Shown here in pieces: positions 32,078-45,045 of a DNA stretch of 64,000 nt. The notes below the pieces were generated by a model. It had not been told where the DNA came from. It saw only the letters and a list, made by a program, of their open reading frames with translations, and did no database searches. The position numbers were made by a program, and so were the translations under genes. Source of the DNA: Endomychus coccineus (Eukaryota; Arthropoda; Insecta; Coleoptera; Endomychidae); the NCBI GenBank assembly GCA_958510875.1, contig OY294068.1:81091978-81155977 (forward strand), in the 5' to 3' direction. How positions within the stretch are numbered: the first letter of the stretch is position 1; every line of letters starts with the position of its first letter.

Positions 32078-33290
32078 CAGATTTCAGTATCTCTCTCAAT
32101 TTGTTTTTTATTTCGTCTTGCTCTACACTGTTGAACGAACTGTTAATGGCACGTATATATAAGAGAACCTATTTATCCAATTCATCCTTCTGAGCAGCAG
32201 TAGTCTCGGTAATAAAATTCTACATAATCATATTAGTCGAAGTAAGCCTCTGTTTTTGTTTGACTGTTTCGGTAAAATAGTATTTGTTAATTTTACAGTT
32301 TATTACACAATTACTGTCAAACTTTTATTCAATTGAAATTTGTCAACATTTAAATAAGACATTTTGACATTAGCTGTAGATTTGTTGTTGTTAACCTCGA
32401 TAGTTCTTGTTGATGTTTTTCGCAATTATCCCAATGGGATTCTATCCGAGTTACCATGTCATGTCATTTCAATTTGGCACTTTTTGCAATTTGCACGCAA
32501 CTTTGTTTGCCTTTTACTTCATAAAAATATTGCCAAATAGCATCTCATTTTTATCTTCACTCATATTAAACGAAGTGTTTTAACGAAAGCAATATAAACT
32601 ATTATTGAACGAGCTTAACATCATAAACTGGTTCGTTTTAGTACCTCAAACTGGGAATAATTTGTTCAAACTATTCTAGACTCTAGAAGATTCTAGAGTG
32701 GTACACTTGACTTGATTGAATATCAATAAACAATAATATGTTTCTATGATATTAATACAAAAAAATAAAATTAATTAGTAACGTACTTGATATATTATAT
32801 TTAAATGTAAACAATTGCTAATTTTGTACTTACCAAATATAATTCATTCATAAATATTTAATATTCCTTCCCCAAAGATGAAAACACCTAAAATATTTGC
32901 ACGAAATCTAAACTGCACTTCATCGATATTGGAATATCCACCATAGGCAGATATTTACGATCATTTCGCAAAAAGTGATATTATAATTTGTTGAAACTAA
33001 AGTTGTATTCAATATTGCAATAATTTGATAATCGATTGCCACAGTGGTCAATTAATCAGTTTTCGTTTGCTATTAAAAATCCATTGGCTATTTTAGAAAA
33101 CAACAACAAGAATCCGATGCCAATCAAGAAAATCTGATTCTTAAAAATTTAAATCTTAATTTTTAAAATCTCAAAAAGGAAGAAGAGAAAGAGTGTTGGT
33201 CATTATTATATACTTGTACGAACCTAATAATACGTTCAATCAAGTATATTTCAATAAACATCTTGCTTGAAAGGAAATGAAGTATATTCA
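32078..33290. other. Intergenic, no gene seen
   Basis: AT-rich apart from the heat-shock-like cluster. Nothing else was supportable. Confidence 0.35.
32673..32699. promoter_or_regulatory. Heat-shock-element-like cluster
   Basis: ATTCTAGACTCTAGAAGATT followed by CTAGAG contains alternating GAA/TTC half sites (GAAGATTC in the middle, with imperfect units on both sides). It resembles an HSF binding site, but no promoter or gene is identifiable beside it. Confidence 0.22.
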
Positions 33291-33449
33291 TTAATTTTCA
33301 ATGGAAATAGTGTCTTCAGAGTCTTTGGCTCTTCCGTTATTTTCAGATTCTGTGGGAAGGTTAGCCGCCACGAACATTAAGCTAGTAGCACCCATTGGTC
33401 CGAAACATTTCGAATCATATTGAAAATAAGAGGCTACTTGAAAGCTAAT
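33291..33449 (-). CDS. Candidate terminal coding exon of an unknown gene
   Basis: On the minus strand, after an AG at about 33445, an open frame of about 50 codons runs to a TAA at 33291-33293. It reads ...YFQYDSKCFGPMGATSLM, then FVAANLP, then an acidic Ser-rich tail ending SEDTISIEN. Codon content is more protein-like than its surroundings, and the tail resembles a cytosolic C-terminus. No family is recognised and no upstream exon is visible, so this may be chance. Confidence 0.25.
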   Translation of the reverse strand: MSFQVASYFQYDSKCFGPMGATSLMFVAANLPTESENNGRAKDSEDTISIEN

Positions 33450-35299
33450 TAAGTGCCCTATTGCTCAATTCAAGGCTGTGTAATTTATTTAAATACTCAT
33501 AGGTGCTGTCAATTTAAGAAATAGGTAGTAGGGCCTACATCAAAACATCACTAACGTTCCAAAATATTATTAAAGGCTAATTAAGTGTCCTATTGTTGAA
33601 TCTGATATACGTTAGTTTTACTGAATGACCGATTTGTTCCCTTACAAAAAGTTGTTGAGATAAATACAGTGGTGTAGGTATGAAGTTTTGTACGCCTTTA
33701 AGCTCGCTAAATTTCTACGCCAATGGTCAGATATTATTCTTGTACACTAATGTGAAAAATTTGATTTATTATAATTGAAAAAGTAATTTTGAAAAATTTC
33801 GCTGGGTGGCTTACAATTCGAAATACTTGATTTCCATAATGAGAGTTATCTTATGCTGTTATACCTTCGTCCAAAATGATGTCATTTAGTAGACATTGCA
33901 TTAATTACAAAAGTATTGACAAATGTCATATAAATCACGGTACACGCTTGTTTTATTAAATTCTTTGTTGAAGATACTCATGCTAGTTTTATGCGATTTA
34001 CCACTCAGGAATACGCAAATATTAATTTTGTTTGAACTGAAAAAATTCTTTTGTTTACAAGATAATGAAGAATATGTAATAATTTTTCAGAACTTCAACA
34101 TATCTCGAAAACATTACTTTAGAAATGTATCCGAGACAAATAATATTGTTAAATGTTCTATCGTTTACGAAAGTTATGAACGAAAAAACGGAAATACTCT
34201 GTGTATATAATTTACATAAAAAAGGAGTAGCACATGATTTGCGTATTCCATCCGAGTATTCATGTTCTATTCTCAATAGCAAAGTACCAAGTTACAGAAC
34301 TAACATGAAACATTGTTATCGATTTTCGTGAGTTTTGAAAATAATAAATGCGATATTATCTGACAGCTTAAATTAGGCAAATTACGCCCGAGGAATGTAA
34401 TGCATTATTCATCAGGGTCATTAAAACCACAACTCCAAAAATGTTGCAGAATCGATTTTATTGTTAGTGAATAGTGAAACTAAGGTAAAACCCAAAAATC
34501 AAAGCAAATGTTAACAGAATACCACACACATATATTTTATACACATTTATGCATTTTATATCAGAAAGAACCCACCCAATTCTGAAAGTTTTATATTTCC
34601 AGTTAATTGATTAGTGTCGAATTCCCATTTTGTAATAACGTTGTTCCAAAAATACTATTTACGTCTTACTAGACCTATAACAACTAATAAACAGTTAAAC
34701 CAGTTTTCACTATAATAGCTGTAACAAATTCAGATAAATTGCACTAAGTACTTACCGACTAAATTTCAATTTTATTCCTTATCTTTAACCTTCATGGTTC
34801 CATGTATGATGACGAATCTCATATTGCGTTTTAGGATAGTTTTCCTTCCAGAATCTTCTATATTCTATAGTCCAGTTGATATACAGGATGGTCCGACTAA
34901 AATGCACATTAGAATTATTTTGTGTTCTAATGAGGAAGTATGAAAACTTGTGCACAACTAAAATCGATTATTTGCTGCTCGATGAAATATTTTCAAAACA
35001 GTTTAATGTTAATAAAACAAATATTCTTGAATTTCCGTTTGTGAATAAAAATAACTGTTGAAATTTTATACAACAATAAAGAAATTAAATCGGAAATGCA
35101 AGTTAATTTCGTGGAATTGATTATTGTAGATGCCAGGTTAGACTAGCGAAAGAAAATTGGACATTTTGTCACTATAATAAATAAACAGCTATGCGTTAAG
35201 TTGAAAACTTATTTTTATATTGTTTAACTGAACTTCCCAAATGGGTATTATAATTATTAATTAAGGGAGGGGGGCATTGCGGTCTTCCCATGTCACGTG
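33450..35299. other. AT-rich, no gene seen
   Basis: Short frames at 33923-34210 and 34876-35061 carry no recognisable motif. A 40-bp block (CTAATTAAGTG...CCTATTG) occurs at about 33444 and 33578. Confidence 0.35.
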
Positions 35300-35595
35300 T
35301 CACCTAATGGAGCGGTTTCCACCGACGAGTATTTATCAGGCCACCAAAGGGCATTTCCCACACGAGAGTGTTTACCGTGCTTTCCAGTTTAACGATTAAC
35401 GTATCACCTAGTGGAGCGGCTCCCACCCACGAGTGTTCACCTATCAACCAGAGGGGCGGTTTCCGCCCGAAAATGTTCACCATTCTCCCCCAGGTGAACG
35501 ATTCCTTAAGAGGTTAACACCAACTTCGTGATATATTATTTATAATTCGTCCTAGTGAAGCGGTTCTCACTCGAGGGTGTTCACCGAGACGTGGA
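35300..35595. repeat. Degenerate array of about 35-bp GC-richer motifs
   Basis: At least five related units start near 35305, 35340, 35405, 35452 and 35550. Each follows the pattern CACC(T/A)A(G/A)TGGAGCGG, then TTTCCACC or a variant, then ACGAGTGTT(C/T)ACC. Spacing is irregular (35-100 bp). The block is clearly more GC-rich than its flanks and has no open frame. Confidence 0.6.
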
Positions 35596-35964
35596 CAAAC
35601 AGCCACGTACTCAACTCTCATTCGGGACCGGGTAGGTGGTTAATGCCCTGAAGAGATTTAACACCATGTCCTTATCTCAAATGGGTTGGAAAAAAATTAG
35701 TACTTACGTAAATTGTGTCATTGCACTAATATGCAGCTACATGTGATAGTTAGAGTTAGTAAAGCCATTCCTAAACTTTCCCTGGTGATAAGCGTACAAG
35801 TATCCTGCATACGCCATTGATACTATACCATAAACGATAGTGTTTTTCTGAATATGTTCGAAACACCTTCCGAAAATAGACAGATGCGAAAAATTACACT
35901 TATTATATGAATTGATAAAATTGCTCAAGATAAGAAAAAAGTTCCAAAAGATATGGGTCAGTAA

Positions 35965-36315
35965 ATGTTAAAAAAAAAAACAATTATGAACCAAAATAAT
36001 ACAGTGGTACAACTCGTTTATAGATGTAAGAACAAGCTAACAAGTCCTTTAGGCAATACCTTTGGTAATGCTTCAGACTTCGACAAATCTGGAACTTACA
36101 AAATTAATTGTGAGTCTTGTTCAAATGATATGAGGCTCAAATTAGAATTTTCGATCTTGGTATGAAGAACATTGCCGCCTATGAAAATAAAAATAAAGTT
36201 AGAACTCAGCATTAGTAGATCATATTGTAAATACAGGTCTTACCATTTCTCAAGAAAGTTCATCACTTTTAATTCACAGTTCGGACAAATATCTAGTTAA
36301 TATAGAAGGCATGTT
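35965..36315 (+). pseudogene. Penelope-like fragment (linker and GIY-YIG domain)
   Basis: The plus strand encodes CKNKLTSPLGNTFGN and SGTYKINCESCSN, entering the GIY-YIG domain. After a shift, 36210-36315 gives SALVDHIVNTGLTISQESSS and KYLVNIEGM, its end. It is homologous to the pieces at 5040-5190, 6361-6600 and 63384-63569, so one PLE family has left at least four fragments here. RT is absent. Confidence 0.7.
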
Positions 36316-36836
36316 TGCCATGCCTCGTATTATAGAAAAAGTAATTTAATAAATTATTTGCATTACTCCAAATAGTAATTAACCAGGCACATATAGTTTT
36401 TTTAATTTTGTTTCCTCAAAATTTTTCAATTAAATTTTCTGTGTAAAATAAGGGGGGGGGGTTAAGCTAATTGACCTTCCGAACAACAAATCTGTTCTAT
36501 GATCGAAGAATGAACCTAACGGATTCATTTACCCTTAAGAATATCAGTTTACAACAGCATGAGGTGTCGGAGTTTCACCCATTTAAAGCCAACAGTGATT
36601 TCTTAAATTGTGATAATTGTATTGGGCATATTGGTAAAAAAATGATTATATGAAAGATTACGAAATGATGGTCCATTTAGACCATTTAGAAAAAGTCTAG
36701 TTCATCAGATGTGAGAATTCTCATGCATGAATAATGAAAATTAACCGGTCCAATTTGGTTGAAGCCTAGTCGACCCAAATAATTTTGTTTAAGAAGAATT
36801 CATTCAAATCGTTTCTATACCAATTACAAAAATGAA
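36316..36836. other. No gene seen; poly-G tract
   Basis: A run of ten G lies near 36452. No convincing coding or repeat structure. Confidence 0.35.
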
Positions 36837-36837
36837 A

Positions 36838-38160
36838 TGCCCTTTTGGCATTATCATCATCATCATCATTTGAGCGGAGGAGGCTTAGCCTCCAAATGCA
36901 CTTATGCCAATGGGCCCATTGTGCGCCCCGTGGTCAGAAGGCTATTCTATTGTAGCAGGTTTGTCGCCCGCCAGAAACCCAGAATATTGCCAGAGCTGGC
37001 TTCAATAAGCTTCTTCTGGGAGCAGTTTTGATTCTCCGAAGTGTCGGTGCCTGAAGGATGCTAATGCTGGGCGTTCCAACAGGATGTGGGAGGCAGTTTC
37101 TTCCGCCTCTCTGCATTTCCCTTCTGTTCAGAGGAATGAGTTTCTTTGAGAGCCTAGACACAGGCTCTTTTTTGAAGAGCTTGACCCGCCTCATGCGTGG
37201 TGATTCTCGCCACAGTTCAGACCACTCTTTTGCAGTTGGCTCAGAAGGGCGAGACCCCCCCCCCCACGCAATTTGATAAAGCGACCATTGGCTTCGGCCC
37301 GATGGGTGTGCCAGACGACCCTCGCCTGGTCAGGGAGTCGGCTATTTCATTGCCTTCAACTCCATTGAGTTCAGGGACCCAGATGAGTTGAACTTTATTT
37401 CTCCTGACTAGTTAGGCCAGTGTATCCCTGCATTCTTTGACAAGTCTTGGTGTGATTCTGGGTGATTTGAAAGCTCCCAGAGTCGACCGGTTGTCTGTGC
37501 AAATATATATGCGCCTACTTACATAGTTTCTTCGCAGGTTTTCCTTGGCACAAGTCAATATTGCGTAGACCTTCGCCCGAAAAACCGTACAGTAAGCGCC
37601 TAGAATCAATGAGATAGTGATATTTGGCCTTTTTAGATACACCCGCCCCAGAAGCCTGATCTACCTTGGACCCATCTGTGAACCATACGAGCTCAGCTGG
37701 TAGCAGAATGGTGACAGTTTCGTTACTCCATTCTTATCTATCTGGGATAAGGATTTTAGGAGAAGTGAGACATATAGCTGGAATCATGCTATCTTGCATC
37801 ATTCCTAGTATGGGGCATTTAGAGATTGCCTCACTTAAAATCGCTGATTGTCCACAGAGTAGTGTATTTTGGTCCAGTGACCTAGGCGCATTAACATATA
37901 CGCCGTTCTCAAGACCTCAGTTTTTATATATAAGAGTGGTAATCCGGCGAAAGCTTCAAGAGCTCTCGTTGGAACCGACCTCATACTGCTCAATATATCT
38001 ATGCATGCAAGCCGCTAGAGTCGGCCTAATTCATTTGTTAACAAATTTGCAGCACACTGTGCTTCCAAATCGTGTAGGTATTCTACTGTACCTACTTTAT
38101 CACTTGGATCCTAAGATCAAACATCCTCTGTTTGTTTGAAAATCTTATATTATATTCGCA
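36838..38160 (-). pseudogene. 5'-truncated LINE: RT end plus RNase H domain
   Basis: The minus strand gives, from right to left: an RT thumb with KLRRLA-like sequence and LEAFAGLPLLYI-like sequence (about 37930-38030), VWFTDGSK (first RNase H Asp, about 37670-37683), then KVYAILTCAKENL and YICTDNRSTLGAF (37412-37642), and finally GNEIADSL (about 37340). This is the RNase H of I/R1/Loa-type LINEs. The 3' end is an ATGATGATGATGATG tail at about 36846-36868. Several frameshifts and stops are present and the RT catalytic part is missing. Confidence 0.8.
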
Positions 38161-38756
38161 AACTGCGGTTGCGGTTACCATTACACATTACTAGACATTT
38201 AAGAACTAGTTATAACACAAATGTCACTTCGGCATTACGTGTTAGTTTATTTGTCATCTTTGTTGAAAATATCACAATCAAGTCGCACTATTGAACAATA
38301 AAACCGGTAAGTGATTCATCAGTTTCTAATAAAGAATAATGTAGGTAACCAAATTATTCATGTACTGCACTAATAAAAGCATTAACATTTCAATTTCTGG
38401 TCATGAATAACAACTGAGAAATTGGCCTACAAAACATAAATTTAAACTGGGCTGCTCCTCATTATATCCACCTTCAATGATGCTGATCCGTAAATGTGAA
38501 ATTTCATTTGTTTGAAAATTTGTAGAACGATGCAACGCTTCGTCGTAAATGTTCAAGTAATTACTAAACTTTGGATGAGTACTTCTTATTTAGTCCTGCA
38601 TCCAACCTGTTCATTCAAATTTAGTGAATTGGACCACCAGATCAGACCACCAGATAAGACCAAGGTGTACTCTTTCAATTTCGTTTCCTACGAACTGAGT
38701 ATCTTGGAATGTGACTGATCAATTGAATGCTGGCCACATGCAGATAGAATGTAACT

Positions 38757-40430
38757 TTTGTTGTTGTTGCGGAGGTGAAGATAACCCTTTATGGGGAGGT
38801 TATGAGCCTTTGAGTCTCATGGTCTACTGTGAGAGTCACCATTCCACGCATACTCACTAAAAACTTAACCCCTTTGTAGGCTTTTCTGGCTATTGCCTCC
38901 GGTGCTGGCCCATTTTATGTATTTTTGTACCTTGTACGAGTTTATACAAGTTCTTTACTGGGTGGGAACTGTATAATTCTGATTCGCCGTTAGGCTTTCC
39001 AAAAATTGACTGTCTTTTGCGATCCAGTGCCTCGCATTCACACAGTGTGTGTCACTGTTTCTGTATCCTTACCGCAAACTCTGCATGTCAGGTCGGCATT
39101 GTACAGTTCCATTGTGTTTAGGTGCTCTTTTACTGGCGCATGGCCAGTCATGAGCCCTGTTACAACTTTTATTTTTTCCCTGTTCAGGTCTGTCGTTCTT
39201 TTGTTACACGGGGCTTTGATGTATTTCTTCCTATGTTGGTTTCCTGGGATTTTTTCCCAGCATTCTTTGTGATTTTCCATGATCCAGTCTTCAACAGACC
39301 TTCGTGCTATACGTTTTGGTACCCACGTGGTCTGTTCTGGATCTGGAGCGTTCTCCGACTCTCTTCTTGCAAGTTCGTCGGCTTTTTCATTGTCTGTCGT
39401 TCCATGATGTCCTGGCACACAGATCAGCTTAACGCGGTTTCGGTCTGCCAGTATTTCAAGTTCTTCTTTGCATGTCCACACCAGACCGGACGTCACTTCC
39501 GACTTCTCATTGCCTTAAGTGCAGCCTGACTGTCTGCTCATCTTCGATGATTCTCCGATTGTTTTCCTTCACACATTGGAGGATAGCATATACTTCTGCT
39601 TGGAAGACAGATATGTGTTTACCCATTGAATAGCTCAAGCCAGTCTTTGGGTATCTTGAGTATACTCCTGCACCTGCACATTTTTCAGTCGTAGACCCGT
39701 CTGTATACCAGATTCCCTGTAGAATGTCGCCCCGGTCTGAATGTTCCCATTCAGCCCTTTCTGGTATTGATACCTTGAATGTGTTGTTAAAGGAATATCG
39801 CTTTGGAATGTGATCTGTCCTCAAGCCTAACACGTCCCTGGTCACGATTTTAACGATGCTTCTCCAGTATATTTTGTATTCTGAAGGCTTTGCTGTTCCT
39901 TGGATTACCAATTGGTGGGGAGGTAATCCCAGTAGTGTCTCTGAACCTTGATTAGTCTCGTCGTGGCCCCTTTACGTTGTGTTTTAGGCCACCATACCAA
40001 AGAGGCGTATGTTATTGCGGGCTTAACCACCATGTTGTACAGCCAGTAGAGCACGTTCGGTCGTAGCCCCAATTTTTTCCCGAAGGAGAGTCGGGCCACA
40101 AATAATGAGGACTCCGCTCTTTTAATTACAGTTTCGAGTCTAGTGTCACCCGGAGATAATTGACTCCCCCTTTTATTTGTACAGTTTCTCCTCGAATCTT
40201 CATAGGTCCCAGGCCCTCTAATTTGCGTTTACGAGTGAATGCTACTCTGGGAACTTGGTAATTCTGATTAGATTCCACTGTCCTTTCCGATATGATTTCC
40301 ATAATATTATGAGACTGTCTCATCGTAATGTTTGCATATTTATAGTATCGGTAATAAAATGCAGTTGTTTGTGTTGTGATTAACGTTTCTTCTATTAACT
40401 TTTCCAATGTTGACCAAGTTCTCAAAGTTA
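38757..40430 (-). pseudogene. Second 5'-truncated LINE: RT end, RNase H and Cys motif
   Basis: Right to left on the minus strand: RT segments VAFTRKRKLEGLGPMKIRGE (about 40200) and VLYWLYNMVVKPAITYASL with VWWPKTQ (39905-40099). Then RNase H with IWYTDGST (about 39700), FQAEVYAILQCVKENNRR, and PGHHGTTDNEKADELARRE (39360-39420). Last comes a C-terminal CRVCGKD...THTV.CEC motif near 39000-39080. A CAACAACAACAA tail marks the 3' end at about 38757. Same orientation as its neighbour at 36838 but a different family or subfamily, judging by sequence and tail. The frames are separated by two or three shifts. Confidence 0.85.
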
Positions 40431-43400
40431 TTGGATTGAGGACGAGGTTTTATTATTGCAGTGTTAATTGCAAAGGTATTAGGAAAGCTATTGTTAAATA
40501 CCGCGTAATTGTTTAACAATTTTATTACATAAATCGTAAAGATACAATAATTTCTTACAATAAAAGCTTCCTACTGCCTAGACATTCAATCGATCTTTAC
40601 TGTTGCAACAATGTATCCGTGTATCCGTATTATTATTACGCAATCGTGTTGCAAATTTTCCATTTTATATTTCACCGAACTCATGAATTAATGGAATGCT
40701 GTTCTTAAAGCAGTTAGACGATCGGTTAAAACAAGAGTAAATAACGTATAAGTTCTGTGGGCGTAATTATTTTATAGAGTTGCCTGTAGTTCTCAGTCGC
40801 CATTGACCATTCAAGGCTACTGAGTTCCACTCGTATCATATTATCCTTTTGCTGTTATACTGATTGCTTTTGTCTGACAATTCCGGATACACGTGCTTTT
40901 CGTACCAGATAATAGCTGGTACGGTTTCACCATAGACCAACGGAGAGTAGATAGTAAACGAATTATTAGCTGCATTAGTATTACTTTAGTAATCTTGACT
41001 TGATATTTGACACTTTATATGCTTCCGTTGTTATTGAAAAACTATTCTACGATAGAAATTAAATCGTCACATGAGCTTTCTATATCATTTGCAACTTTCA
41101 TAATTTGAATAAAAAATATTTTTCCAAAGACAAGGGTCTGATCTATTATCGTTCGTAAATTTAAGCGCTTCACAGTCATCATGATGTGTAATCTAATCAC
41201 GTACAAGACTCGCAATTTTATAGTGAACATACTTTTTGAGTCGTTTCGGATGACTATCTCCAGATATAGTAATCTGAAACAAGTTAAAGAATTCATGATT
41301 CTCGTCCCATACGAATTCTTTCAAAAATGTTACATGTTGAGAATTTGATGAAAAGCGAGATTTTTAAGGGTCCAATTTTTCATTGCTATTACCAAATTCC
41401 ACGTACTTACTTCATGTTTTGCGAACTGTTACTGTATAAACCTTTTATACACCATGACTTTTTTGTGTGATTACTTTATATTTTATGACCCGCAGCCTGA
41501 AATTCTTTTTAGGGCGATTAGAGTAGTTCCCTTATACTATTCGAAACGTGTGAAAAATCTAAAAGTTTCTTACTAATACGACCGTTTATTTTCCTAGTTT
41601 CTCTATTTTGTAATTCTTTCCCTCATGGCTGTCATAACTCAAGAAGTGAAAGGAAGTTGCAAATAATTCAGCTGAATGACGGATATGTCTATTTATAGAA
41701 CCTGAAAAACTCAAATTAATATCCTAGAAAGAATATAAATAAGAAAAACATCTCCCTTATCTACTAAAAACAATTTAAAAAAGAAAGTTTACCCTGATGA
41801 TCCTGATGAAAGGTCCTCACTACTTTAACAGTATTGATTGTTTTTTTATTTGTAGTGTTATAGTATACTTATCTACAGTAAGAACTGCTATATATTATTA
41901 CCTTAGAAAGGATGCTTTAGTTGACTTTCACTTACCATTAATTGATACCCTTAATCCACCCAAACAGTGTACCATATTTAGTTCTTTTAAGTTAAAGGGT
42001 TACAGATCGATTTTTCCGAAATTTGAAACTCCACTTTGAAAGACTAAACAAATCCTTGAACATGTTTTGATTATTATTGAGCAAACATATAAACAATATC
42101 AATATTTCCATAATGTTGAGTTAAGAAAATAAATATAAGGTCGTTTATTGTCCCTTATGCCTTTCTAAATTCTATTGTGACGATATGTTTTGTGTAAGCT
42201 TTCAAACGTTACAGCCAAAACCGCTATTCATTTTCAGTCAAATTAGACTAAAGTTAATTCAATGTAGACTTCTTTTTTCAGTAAATCCTTCTGGAGGACA
42301 TTCTTCTTCTTTTGTTCGCAAGTAACCAATAGAAAAATAGGTAAGTTCAGAATCTAATATATTAGTAATTCTAATCTATTTCAATTTAGAACGAATTATT
42401 GCATTGGGTCCCTAATTAATTTTTTCATCACATAAATGTTGCATTGAGTGCTTTATTTTCAGTGATAAAATCATTAGAGACAGAATAAATCGAAAATGAT
42501 TCACCAAAAATTCGCATGTTTCCAGTTTAGTCACGAAAGGCCGTAGCATTCAAGTGCATATTGGATAAAAAACTCAAGAAGATCGTTCGATTCATAGAAC
42601 TATCTAGTGATATTTCATTGTTATAACAATTTTTTCTAATTGGACAAAAAACAATTAGCTTATTCGTAAATGTTTGATCACAATTGGAAAGTCCTTATAA
42701 TAATAATTACGTTAACTGGAATCTACTCATTCTAAGTTTTTGAAGAAACCTTTTGTGTTTCTAATGACCACAACTAGCTCAGTTTAATAATTAACCTCAG
42801 GACTCATAATGAAACATATCCTTCTATTATTGATTAAATGACTGCCTTTTTTGACCGCCAACTGCTTTACGAAATGATAAGAAAGAGTCCTTAATCAAGA
42901 AATTCCAGCAGCATTACGAGGGGGATAAAATTATATTAGAGAAATAAGGACAAGTTTCAACTTAACAATTTGGTTTTATTCCTCTAGGGAATTATAATTG
43001 AAAACAAAATTATCTTGGTTTACAAAGAAACTTAATTCAATAAATTAACAAAGAATAATTCTTGAATAAAATGAATAGTGAAACAAATTAGAGTTCTAAC
43101 AGTTTGATTAAATTAAATTGAAATTACAGGTTCAATTTTATGAAAGTAAAATAAATTTTGAATCAAAAGTGTGAGTTAAGGAAGTTAATGTGTAGTTGAA
43201 AACAATAATTTTGGACAAAGATCACAAATAGCTGATCATGAAAATTTGGGTATTCCAACTAAAAAATGTTACCGTCCTTGAAACTTGGTTGAGCGTTGTG
43301 GAGTCAAATCTAAGCTCTCTATCAGGAATTCCTTCTGCTACACTCTGAAATATAGATAATGCGAGCAGTATCTCGCATTCAAGTTCGAAGGACCAATAAC

Positions 43401-45045
43401 TAAATCAGCAGGAACAATCAAAATAATCCCACAACTAATTATGTTATAGACCCAAAATGAATATTCAAAATTATAAAAAGGAATTAAAGTCTTGAAGAGA
43501 ATAAATGAAATTTGTTAAGCAATTTATTAAATTACAATATTGAAATCTGAAAGAGAATAATTAGTTATTAGTTTACTGGTTATAGTTATGCTGGAATAAG
43601 AGTTATGAAACTCGGAATAGTGATATCATCGTTTCTAAATGTCCAAGTAATATCAGAAAGTTCACTCCAATAAAGCGGTAACTGGGAAATTGCCGCTACT
43701 GTATCAAATGTATTATGACCAATGTCATTTCAAGGTGCTACGGAATACCACGAAACCACTTGGTTCATTTGCTAGGTTAATGAAGCAGTAATGAAACGAT
43801 ATAAACAATAATTCTGATATTTAACCTAACAAATTTATTATTCTATTTAGTGACGATAAAAAGAAATATAATTTTGCATTTAATTACGTGCAACCGAATA
43901 CACGAAATAATGATCTTCGTGTGTGACAAGGATAAGTTCGATAAACGAAAATTTGAAAGTTTAAACAAGGAATATCACATTGATATTCTAATGTAATTAG
44001 AATAATCAAGATATCATAATAATATCTATCCACAACTATATATACTTTCAAGTTAGAGAATTACTATGAAATAACAAAATTGATTTTTATCGATCATACT
44101 TCGTCAAAAGTCACACCCGTCTTTACATCCGCACTCAAACTCTCCCCGAATGTCGCGAAATGTTTGACCTTTTGCGTCAATCTTCTGTTTCTCCAATGAC
44201 CCGCTACCGCATTGACATACTTAGCTTGGGCTATCAAACTGCAGTGGTCGAGGTTGTCTCTTTCTGAGATTAAATACATTACAACAGTTATTGGAATAAT
44301 AAGTAACCATTAAATAAGTGTATTAATGTCTTAAACGTTACATCATAAAACATACCATGCTGTCTCAATATAATAAATTCCTTCTCCAGCTTATTAGCTA
44401 TTTGCTTATTTGGCGTTTCGCGTCGGACTTGACGACCGTTACGGCTATGACGTCATCGATAATTTTTTTAATGACATATTGTAAATCGTACGTTTTTTGG
44501 AATCTATATGAAGAGCCGCTTTCAGAAACCTATTACACTTGGGCTTCAAAGTGTATGCTAATAACGTAGAAAAGGAATGTATCGGTTACATTTGGATCGC
44601 AGTATATAATTGCGTAATTTAATTCACTTGGATTCTACAAACCTCTCCCAAACAAAGACACTGTGAATAATTCGTAAACAACTACCTTTCTGACTAATTC
44701 CTCCAGAAATATTGAATAACAAAAAATACATTCATTAAAAATATTACAATTATTTATCGAGTGAAACTCACATTACGGAGAGAAGGCACTGGTTAGCGAC
44801 TATACTGCCTCTACATCCAATCCGTGAACTAAATCTTTGTCGGGCTAGCCCGCGAAAGTCCGAAGATTGGAAAATTCGATGAAATAAGACGAAACAGAAA
44901 AATTGCTTCAGAGTGCGCCTGTGAATTTCATACAAAGCTCCGTGAAATTCACAAAACATATTCAATTCAAATATATTCTGCAAAGTACTCTAATTTTCTA
45001 ACGAGAATAAATTTTGAAATATAATTTTTTCTGATTAATGAAGTA
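40431..45045. other. Long AT-rich stretch; one weak exon candidate
   Basis: No transposon, RNA gene or long frame is recognisable over 4.6 kb. One weak candidate exon lies at 44097-44269. A small hairpin (CGTACCAG / CTGGTACG, 7-nt loop) lies near 40898-40920. Confidence 0.35.
44097..44269 (-). CDS. Candidate internal coding exon, unknown gene
   Basis: On the minus strand a TTTAATCTCAG acceptor-like sequence precedes an open frame of about 55 codons (ERDNLDHCSLIAQAKY..., AGHWRNRRLTQKVKHF...). It ends at a donor-like GAA|GTATGA. The stretch is more GC-rich than its flanks. No family is recognised. It is too short to exclude chance. Confidence 0.22.

Noticed and set aside
37666..38139. 157-codon plus-strand frame
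   Set aside because: It is antisense to the LINE RT/RNase H sequence, whose VWFTDGSK and thumb motifs read on the minus strand.
39122..39529. 135-codon plus-strand frame
   Set aside because: Antisense shadow of the LINE RNase H frame at 39038-39496.
40898..40920. Small perfect hairpin (CGTACCAG/CTGGTACG)
   Set aside because: An isolated 8-bp stem with a 7-base loop is expected by chance in a window this size, and nothing adjoining gives it a role.
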